The notes under the pieces were generated by a model. It was not told where the DNA came from. It saw only the letters and a list, made by a program, of their open reading frames with translations, and ran no database searches. DNA of 64,000 nucleotides from Hippasteria phrygiana (lineage: Eukaryota; Echinodermata; Asteroidea; Valvatida; Goniasteridae): NCBI GenBank assembly GCA_037893225.1, contig JAZGUH010000410.1:310001-374000 (forward strand). Direction: 5' to 3'. A program made the translations under genes and the position numbers. Of this stretch, positions 34,432-45,000 are shown piece by piece; within the stretch, counting starts at the first letter, position 1; each line of letters opens with the position of its first letter.

Positions 34432-36069
34432 TGCACCTATCAATTGCAAGACGGACCCTCGGACCCCCGGGGAATGTGCGTCAGTGTTCAATGTAAGGCC
34501 AGATCCTAGGGTCCCTTGACGCACCCTTGCGCCCTGTTCGTGACGAACCATTCATGTAAAACTGACGCTATAAACCACAATTTTTGACGCACCATGTCTT
34601 GAAAACAACTCACCAAGACGGACCAATATGACGGACATAATTATGAAGTCAACGAACGAATCTCATCACTGCCGCGCCGAAGCGGCATAAACGCACGCAC
34701 TAGTGCACGTTAATACACGGGGACCTATCTAAACCACGTGCCAACCTTTTGCGTGTGCGTATTTGTAATTTGTGCAGAGGATACTACTCTACATGGATTA
34801 CTTTGAGGACGATGTTGAATGGCAAGTTCGGTTCCTATTTCACTAACGAAACGTACGGCACAACGCGATCACGACGTACAGAACAGTACAAGGCACAACA
34901 CTGTCCGTTTATCGTACGGTGGTAAGCGTGCGTGATGCACTTTGTGTGGCGGGCGGCGATGAACCTCGTGTTGCGGTAGAAAATGTCGGGAAAACACGCT
35001 GCGGTGTACGAGCGGTACAACCTCGAAATAAATTCATGAACACGGAAAATGTATACACAGACAAAATAGATCAAGTTCTGTGAATTAACGTGCAGAAATC
35101 TTCTTTCTCTGTCGAATTTTTTTGCCTAATTATTCATCGAAACTTTTGACAATCGGAACACCGCGTGTTGTGACCAAAGTTCATGAAGTTACCGGTACTG
35201 TATGTAGCGCGCGCCGAAGGCGTGCTTCATAGCGCCGCCTACAAGGGCGCGTTTCCTCGTACACGAACATCGATGTGTATTGTGAGGCACGCACGTGCAA
35301 AGTACTGAGAAAAGGAAAGTCAGTTGACTGCACGTAAACGTTGCCGTACATGTACATACTCCTGCTGATTTGTGTGTACGTACGAATACACACATTTAAT
35401 CTTGCGGTGGGGGTGTTGATGCTTGAAGTATCGGCATACTCCGAAACTGGACCAGATTCAGTTTGTGTGCAAAGTATATGTAATTCTGTACGATCGCCAA
35501 CATGCGAGATTTTATGAAGGGCTGGCATGACATCGAAAAAACAAATGATATAAAGGATTGTAGTGGCTGTGTTTTTGCAAAAAGGGCACGGCGGCCAAGG
35601 TAAATATGGGGCAAGACAAAACTGGCCGTAAAGACGGAGATTTTTTGTGGGGCACCTCGGCCAGTAAGAAGTCGTTCATTTCAAGCCCTGACTAGCGAGC
35701 GAGCTACGCATTTAAAACGTTTTGGCCCGTTTTGGCGGTAAGCAATTTGGTGTCGCTGACTTATTTCATTCCGTATAAATGTAGACATCATAACAGATCT
35801 GCAGCAGTTTTTATTCAAACAAAATATCAGTATTTTGGATTTTAACATAGATCGATTAAAATGTGTCAAAATTGCTACGTATGTAGTGCAACAAGCTTGA
35901 AACTGCATGGCGCACCACATGACGCACCCGCGACGCAACCCGCTTTGTATTTACGACGAACCAAAGCCGTACTCGACGCACCCCATTCGTCACGATTTGA
36001 CTGACATTAGCGGGACATGACGCACGTCCCCCGGGGGTCCGAGGGTCCGTCTTGCAATTGATAGGTGCA
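34432..36069. mobile_element. 1638-bp Harbinger/PIF-like non-autonomous element
   Basis: Ends TGCACCTATCAATTGCAAGA and its inverse give terminal repeats of about 40 bp continuing through GACGGACCCTCGGACCCCCG. TAA lies on both sides, the TWA duplication of Harbinger/PIF. Near the ends GACGCA(C/A) words recur as probable transposase sites. No intact transposase is visible. Confidence 0.88.
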
Positions 36070-37569
36070 TAATTGTCTGATTTCATGCCTTCATTGTCAT
36101 TCTGATTTTGTATGAATTCACGAGATGGGAATCGGACCAAATGCAATTTTGGACTTTATTCTCCTTTAAAAAAAATCCTCCAGAGGGATGAATCAGAAAA
36201 AGAAAACGCTTAATATCTGCAATTAAATCAGGGTTATATTTTTAGCAACAGCTTCGAACCCATACGGGACATCGCAACACCGCCGCCGCTTTCGAGTGAA
36301 TAGCGAGAAGCATTTACTACTTCACTTGGTGATTTGCCCACTCAACAGATGGGGCAGTTTATTGTTTTATATAGCTGAGTGTGACAAGAAACGGAAGACC
36401 GACTGCGCATTCCCAGAGGATTTCACAATGGAATAGCTGAAAAAAGGCGAGACTGGTTTTATGGCAAAATAAACACTTCGGCCTCGTTAAAAAAGATTTT
36501 GAGCAATTTGAAATGTTTCTCTTTCCCAAAATGCGTTTTTTTTCACAACTATCACAAAGTTGAATGTGCAAAAAAGCAGCGTGACGTTGACAATGCATTT
36601 ATCATGGTGTGCATGTACGTGTACGTAGGCAAGTACTGTCCGGAAACTGGACAACAATAACCGTGCTAGCTGCACAACGAAAACTTTTAGTCGTCTTTTT
36701 GAAGAAGTCCCCTCAGTAAAATGACTTTTAAATGATCTGTGTTGATTTGAAAGTTTCTTAAAATTAGTCCTTTATGATTTACAGTTGGAAAACATTTTCC
36801 ACTCCCTGGTAAATTGAAGAATTCATGTCATAAAAAATGCATCTTTACCATGTCGTCTGTTTCGGCTAAAGAAAGAGAATGCCTGGATGTCGGGATCTGA
36901 TTGGTCAGTTTTGCCAATATGTCAAAGGTTGCCACTAGATCGCGAAAATCCATGTAAATGTATAAAGAGACTGCGACCAGACTAAAACTACAGGAAATAT
37001 AGCGTGGTTACCAGCCTACGCACTTGGAAAAGCCCGTCAATTAGAATTAGTCAGTATGTATTCCTTTTTATAAATTAAATGCTGTTAGCAGATACAATTT
37101 TAAATACTTTTTAAAAATAAAAAAAATATTAGATTCATATTTATATAATTTTATTAACAATTTGTTGACCATATTGATTTTAATATTTATTGGTATAATT
37201 TTAATTTTATTCTTATTGAGCAGGACTAATCTGATTGTTTTGTTGACAACTTCCATGACATCGACATTTTATACAACAGGTGTAAGTCAAGTGCGAGGGC
37301 TAATCATCACCTGGAGGTGTTGCGGACCTGCAAATCAGCCGGCGGGGCCCCGGCCCTTAAATTGCATGGTACACGGTCCGACCTTGCAGGACACTTGTGA
37401 CACTTTGTGTATCGATTCCATAGATTCCGAATAGCCCACAGAGTCGCTTATACCATGCTTATACCGCCCACCGCATAATAGTCCTATAGACATAGTATAC
37501 TACGTCACTATACCGCTCACGACCTAAATGTACAGTCGAGTTTGTCTATCGTTAATGGTGCAAAGGGCA

Positions 37570-37700
37570 TAATATAATGCCGTACGCGCCAACCCTATCT
37601 ACAACAACAACAACAACAACAACAACAAGTGCGAGGGGGGTTAATGCCGTACGCGCCAACCCTGTCTACAACAACAACAACAACAACAAGTGCGAGGGAA
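37570..37700. repeat. Duplicated 66-bp unit with (AAC)n
   Basis: Two copies of GCCGTACGCGCCAACCCT followed by CTAC(AAC)n and GTGCGAGGG. The number of AAC units differs between copies. Confidence 0.85.
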
Positions 37701-38430
37701 CATGCGTGTAAAATTACCAATCTGTGAAATGGTAATCATGATTTATTATATTTATCAGGCTATTTTTACAGTGCGTTGGGCTTGATTCTTTGTACACACA
37801 CACAGAATTTAGTTTCATTTTGTGTTGCTTTTTGCTGGGGTGTGGGTCTGCTGTTTTCAGGCTTTTGTTAGGTTTTAACTTAAGTAAGATGAAACTTGGG
37901 CTGTGCCATCCCAGTATAGGGGACCTTGATGGATACAAGTTGTAAAACATTCATGAGCTATCCCCAATAACAATATTACTATTCAGTTTGCATTTATCAT
38001 TTAACTTTTGCATTTAGAATTTAGCTTATGTAATGTGTGTTTGTATTTTCTTTTGTATTTTGTGTAATTATTGTCTCGGTAATACTTAATCAAATCAGAT
38101 CAGTTTCCATCATCATGCTCATTAAATAAAAATCTGCATTTGTAAATATTTTTGTAATTTTAGCAGATAGTAACTGAAAAATGTATAGAATGTAGAGCAT
38201 TTGTTGGTAATTTTAATACAGACATCTATTCTCAAAACTTAAAGTTTCAAGGATATAGTTCACCTGCAATACATGTACTTTGCGAATGCTCCACAATTGT
38301 GCTTAACTAAGAAGCCAAATATAATTTGTAATACTTAACATGCTTAAGTAAAACTTTGGCAAAGTAGTGTCTTAAATTCTATACAATAGCTACTCCAGTA
38401 TTTTGTTTTATTTCTTTCACTAGATACACT

Positions 38431-39070
38431 ATGGATTCTTCACAGGAATTTGACGATGTGGAAATTCTAACCAAAGAGGGCAGTGTTGAAGTTTCCAGAC
38501 GTAACATCAACAAGGCCATCAATAAATACAAAGAAGCTTACAAGATTGCCAGAAAATCAGGCAAACATGAAATCCTGATCTTATGCGCTTGCAACCTCGG
38601 GGCAGCATTACTTTCCCAGGGGGACTCGGATTCAGCAGTTGAATACTTAGAACATGCAGTACGAACTCTGGAAGCGGAAAAGCCACAAAAAAATGAAACA
38701 CTCAGTGGGGATATACTGTTTAATCTCGGACTTGCTTATGCCATGAGAAAAGACTTCCATACTGCTGTGCAACACTTCAGCAGTGCAGGCAAGGTGTTTC
38801 AAGAGTGCGATGATTTTAAAGGATTGGCCGATTCTTGCCAACAGTTGGGAGAACAGTATATGAAGCTCACACAACCCCTGAGGGCTGCAGAGTGCTTTCG
38901 GGATGCCTCGGAGGGTTATCTAAATGCAGGCCGGGCTTTCCTGGCTGGGAAGATGGTTGTTCGTCAAGCACAGAATCTTCATAGTGGTGGAAACTCGGAG
39001 AAGAGTGTTACTGTGCTACAGGACCTTGAGAAATTATATTCACAGATTCGAAACAGTACCACAGACTCAG
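38431..39070 (+). CDS. TTC24: TTC24-like coding exon 1
   Basis: It encodes residues 1-213, several TPR units including CACNLGAALLSQGDSDSAVE and ILFNLGLAYAMRKDFHTAVQ. An acceptor (ctttcactag) lies just before the ATG. The donor is gtattg in phase 1. Confidence 0.87.
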
Positions 39071-42000
39071 GTATTGTATATAAATCTTTGTTTGCAATCT
39101 TTTGAAAACACTGCAAACATTCCACATGTGGGAAATAATAGTGCCTGGTATTAAAACAGGGTGGTCCAAAAAGACGGAACTGCATACTTCCAACTACGTT
39201 TAGGGTCAAACCACCCCCCCCCCCCCCCCCCCCCCACCTTTGATGTACGGACCAATCACAGCTACAGCTATGGTACGTCACAGATGTGTGCCACACATGG
39301 CTGTGATTATGCAATCGGTCAAGGGGCAAGGCTTATAACCCTCCTATACTTAACTATCACAGCCTATCAAAAACTCTTAACACCAACTCTCACAGTTTGT
39401 GTGCGTTTCAATCTGTCATTTGATAGGTTTTGATCTGTACAGCAGCTGGGTCGATTTTGGCTCTGAGAATAGGAGAGTTATCGGTCTGTAGACCAGTTCA
39501 CTAATATATTTAAATTTATTTGAATGCATTTTAATAAAGATTATTAAATGCATTTTTTGATTAACTTCATGATACAGTAGATTTTTGCAGCAGGGAATAC
39601 TAATTTTTACAGGATTTTCAACCAAGACAGTTGAATTGATCAGGGTTCCTTGTTTGTGGTTTTTGTTTTCCTGACAGGAAAATTAGCAAAGCTAATTTGT
39701 GACACGGGATCCCTTCTCTTCCAACTCCGATCACCTGAAAGTGCTTCCATCTGGTTACATCGAGCTCTGGACATCATGAAATCATCAGAGAACAGTGATG
39801 AGAAACTACAAGCCAGGATTCTCCTAATCCTTGGGGAAGTGTGTTGTTCCCTGGGAGACTTTACCAAAGCTGTCACAATCAATAAAGAGGCTTCTGTGTT
39901 ATATGGTAATAATAATGTTAATAAAATTGTACTTATTTGTACGTAGGTCATCAAGGCACTTTATTTGGCAATGCTACCTGTGCTTAAGCTTGTTGGGCCA
40001 ATCATCATTATTAAAACCTTTGTAACTGCCTAAGTGTTTAACAGGCAGTGGCAGAAACATTTTTAATGAAGCTACTGTAGCAAACTGTCTTGCTCAAGGA
40101 CACAAACACCAAAAGGTCAACACACTGCCAAAGTTCGTGTCCAACATGCACTCTGCTGTACCATTAGTCATCCAGGTCACCCAGTAGTCATCCAAAGTTA
40201 TTAAAGTGGTAATTTTCTGTGTCTCTTCTCTTGAGTAGGGAAGCTGGATGACAAGAAAGCTAGAGGGCAGTCTTTCTATCAGCTAGCTGAGGCTTACCGA
40301 CATCTAGGAGATCATCATCATGCAGAGAGATATTACCACATAGCCTACCAGACTCTGGAAGATGCAGGTATGCAAAGAAAGTTCCAATGAGTAACAACTT
40401 TTGAGGAATTATACATCTTTGTCACATTTTACTGAGAATCTAAAGCAAGCTTTAATTCAACTGTACCTATTTTTATAATGGCTTTCCAGATCACTTCCAC
40501 CCGGTATTTTGACAATTTTATTTATTTTAACTCTTTCTGGTAATAAAACCCGGGATTTCTCAAAATGCGTACATCACTGTTGCTCTGAAAACCTGACGAA
40601 ACCTGTGGAGAGAAGATGACAAAGAAATAGTCCATTTAAGGGACGGGAAACCCATGCAATCAGGCAGAAACTGACAGCCTAATCCATATATCACTTAGGT
40701 TGAGTTCAAACCTGGGCTCATCTGTGCTTTCTTTGTACCCCTGTCTGTCCATCTGTTTTCCCATTTTCTTTGATTTTCCATCCATTTTTCTATAAGGAGG
40801 AGAACTTTGAACTTGAGTTACCAAAATGTCAGCGATATATAACATTAATAATGACATAGTAAATAGAATTTGGTGTAGTGATCATTCAACATTGTGCCAG
40901 GTGGCATGTGTCGTACGCAAGAAGCTTTAAGCTGCAGTGAACAAAAATGCTTACTGCACTGCAATTTATTTGGTCTCAACTCTACACATAATGATTTACC
41001 TAAACATTGTAAGAATAGGAACGTCTCACTTCCATTGCGAAAATTGAAACTTATTAACCCTCCTACTGTTATAACTATTGCAACCTATCAAAAAAACCAA
41101 CGTCTTCCCCTCCTACAGCTTGTGTGTTACAACCTATTACTCGATAGGTTTTCATAGATTGGGTAGTTGGCTGCATTTTGGCACCGAGAGAGGGAGGGTT
41201 AATTGTGGTACTTCTGTTCAATCATTTTTTTGTGACGTGTCTCATTGGAAAGGTCACAACTTATCTAATGCTAACAAATTCAATTTGAAAACTTATTTTT
41301 TGAGAAGCCACTCCCAAAAAGCACGGACAGCATCTTTAAAGGGAATTTTCATTATAACTTATTTTTCGTGTAGCTGTTTTCATTATAGCAGTCTGGTACT
41401 GTCGTCTTAATTTCTGTTATTTATCACATCCAGGTCTCCACAGTTTACTGTGGCAAGTGTTGGAGGGGTTAGCGGACCTAAATTACCAACGACATCATCT
41501 AGATACTTCCATCTCCTATTACAAGGAGACTATTACACAGCTCAGTTATCAGGGTGCACCACACTCCATACAGCGACAGATTGTCTCTAAACTAGCCAGT
41601 GCACTGGAGGTTCAACGGGTCGGAGTAGTCAAAGCAGCGTCCTACAAGAACAGGATCCCAGTTCTAATCCAACCGCAGGAGGTAACTATCATAATGTAGA
41701 CGAATTTTTAGAATCATAAAGAGACGACCTGGTTGAAGAGAGAGCTTAGGAAGGGCCATACATCCCCAAAAGATAAATAAATAAAATGAAACAAAATAAT
41801 GAAAAATGAATAGATAAAAATAAGAATTAAAAATGCCCCTTAAAAACAAGATAAAAAACAAATATGGAGATGATTATAGTATAAATAAATGAATAAATTT
41901 ATACAAAAGTAAAACATTAAAATAGTAATAAATTATAAAACAAACAAACAAAATAACATAAATTAAAAGCATCAAATAAACTACAAAATGACCCTTGGCA

Positions 42001-45000
42001 AGGGTCACATAGATGTATTTGACCACTGATGTCATGTTATGTTTTCACATTGTTCGATCAATGACAGAGAGAGCCAATGTCCTTCAAGAATGGCTCACCT
42101 GATGTTCCTGTCATACAGTCTCCGATCTACGCACCACTGACATCAACAAGACTCAGCTTATATTCCAGCATAGATCACAGCGGGTTGGAGAAGAATGACA
42201 CGTTGGCTGTCCCTGGTAGAAAAAAGAGGAGGTTAGTACAAGATGAAGATGGGTAGATCACAGAGTTGTATTCGAGTCCCTGCAAGTCCTTTCACAAGTC
42301 CTTTCGCAAGCCCAGTCAGAAGTCCTTTCATAAAGCCGGTCACAAGTAACTAGATGAACAATGACAAAGGAATGCCTTTGTCACAGCTCATTTGAATAGC
42401 TTGTGATTGGAATTAGGACTGGAGGGCTTGTGATGGACTTGCAGGGACTTGTGAAAGGACTTGCAGGGACTTGAATACAACTCTGGTAGATCAACAGTAA
42501 CTAAGAATTTGTCAACTATTTACTTTATAACAAGAATTTTTTTACCCTTTGCGTATGGAAGACGTCATATGGCGAAAAAAAAACAAGTGCCACCAGGCCA
42601 GATGATGCCATTTGCCGCCGTTTGTGCAGTTTCAATCCATTGTTGGATTATTGTATATGTTACGCTTGACTGCACAAACACATTGTAGCGGTTCGCTTGG
42701 CTGCCAGAACCGCCGCGGCACCCCAACGTCTCCCGTATAAAAACATACTCAAGGGGTTAATACGTAATGTCTCTTTTCAACAGTTAATAGACAGGCACTT
42801 AGATAGCAATAAGGGCTGGCCAGAGTGAGCCTTGGACCATCCCAAAAAAGTGCCAGCACACTTGCCGGCCCACGAAACAGCAAATGCTGTAATTTAAATA
42901 GGAAACCAAAATAATAGAACCTGCTCTCTTCCTTTACGCCCACCCTTGGTTTCTGACAACCTCCATCGACCCACCCTCACCCCACCATATGGGGTACATT
43001 CTTGTTAAAAAGAACCAGGGACTTGATACGAAGGGTGTGATTGATTTCTCTTACAGTTCTTTCCTCTTCCTCTTACAATTCTCATGAAAAATAAAAATAA
43101 ATGCAGAATAGAGAATTCCATATGCCTATTTCATGACAGTGGTAAGGGGAAATGAGAAAAGTAACATCTGTGTTGTCCTATTCCCTGGCTCTATTAACTA
43201 CCAAACAGAAATAGCCCAACCTTTTCTTGTGACGGTAATAAAGAGTTATTAATATTGACAAGAGTAGGATTTAAACCTGCTGACTTCCAAGACATCGTAC
43301 CAGCACTCTACCAACTGAGCTATCTTTCCCTATATTAGCCCTGTGTTAGCAATCTCACAATTTTGTCAGTATCTGTAATCACTAGGTGCTAGTAAGAAGT
43401 CATAAACCAGTGCCTTCTAGCCAGGGATCATGCCCAATTTAAGCGATTCAACCTGTGGATCACTCAATTGAAAGGAGGATATACCATTTGTATCATACAA
43501 TATCAAAATATCATCTTCGGTAAATTCCTGATGCAATGGTTTCGGAATGATTTGACATTCCTTCCTACTCATTATAGGAAATCCAAGAGGCATGGGCGTA
43601 GACGGAGTGGGTCCTTTGACTTACCAGTCTTTATGGGAGTGGACGAGTATGATACGGAAACCGATGTTTCATTGGTCAGTGGAACAATGGCACGTAAAGC
43701 TAAGAAAGCACGGAAGACTGAGCGTAGCAAACTAGCAAGGTTACAGAGTAAAGACGGAGAGAAGCTGAGAGGGCCAAACAAGTCAGCTCCTAGGAGACTT
43801 TTGTCTCATATCAAAGGTCTAGAGATTGAAGAGGATGGTGCAGCACCTCCAACATCAAGGTAGGAAATTCTCCTCAATTTTTAATTGGAATTTAAGTGCA
43901 ATGTTGTATTTCTTGTCCAGCTTTCACCTGTAATTATAAGAAAGAATAATAAGTATAACAATAATATTGATATTAATAAAAATTACTCTTTCAAGAGGTA
44001 TGAAAAATGAGTCATATCTGCTTAACTGGGAAAGTTAATAGCTGTTTTCTCCACACGCTCACTATTCCTAAAAATGTATACCCATAGACCAAGGTTTGCA
44101 GGATCACCTTGTCTTCCTAAGCTGTTCCTGAAGGGTACAGCAGGAGTTCCTGATTAGTACAGGTAGTGTTCCTGATGAGTACAGGTAGTGTTCCTGATGA
44201 GTACAGGTAGTGTTCCTGATTAGTACAGGTAGTGTTCCTGATTAGTACGGGTAGTGTTCCTGATGAGTACGGGTAGTGTTCCTGATTAGTACAGGTAGTG
44301 TTCCTGATTAGTACGGGTAGTGTTCCTGATTAGTACAGGTAGTGTTCCTGATGAGTACGGGTAGTGTTCCTGATTAGTACAGGTAGTGTTCCTGATGGAT
44401 TAGGTGTTTAATCTCCAGTTCAGACATTGGTGTGGAGAGTGTTTACTCCTTTCTGGCTGGCTGTTATTAATGGGTGCTGGTATGCCAATACAGGCTTTTG
44501 CAGCCAAGTGTAACGCACAGTTATACGTGTATAGATGACAACCGGCCAGGTGGTCTTTTTGAAACCAGGGCTATGGTCGTCTGTATTTAAGAGGTTAATT
44601 GAAATGGTTCGTGACTTCTCTGTGACAGTGTTGACGATTCCACCCAAGTGGACATCACATCTACTGGAATGAAACACCCCATCATCAAAGGGTTTAACAC
44701 TGCCTCCTTCTCTGATAGTGACTCATTGGTCAAGAGACAGCGCTCTGTCAGCACAACAGTCATGACGAACGAGCATTCATCAAGCTCCTCTAGCGATGAT
44801 GATGATGAAGATGATGATGAAGATGAAAATGATGATGACTCACTTACAGAGGTTTCAAGTGATGATGGGACAGGGAGTTCATCGGAAGATGATTCTTCAG
44901 AGGATTCCTCTAGCTCTGAGGAGGAATTAAAGCATTTAGATGACAGTCCAAGGTGAGGACAAGTAAAATATGGATTTTGGAGATGATTTCTTCTGCCCCA

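Larger units (their letters stand above)
33723..38424. promoter_or_regulatory. Divergent intergenic region of SSR2 and TTC24-like gene
   Basis: The two genes point away from each other across 4.7 kb, so both promoters and the upstream 5' UTR exons implied by acceptors next to each ATG should be here. I cannot locate them. The region contains a short TTAA MITE, a 1.64-kb Harbinger-like element and (AAC)n repeats. Confidence 0.45.
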
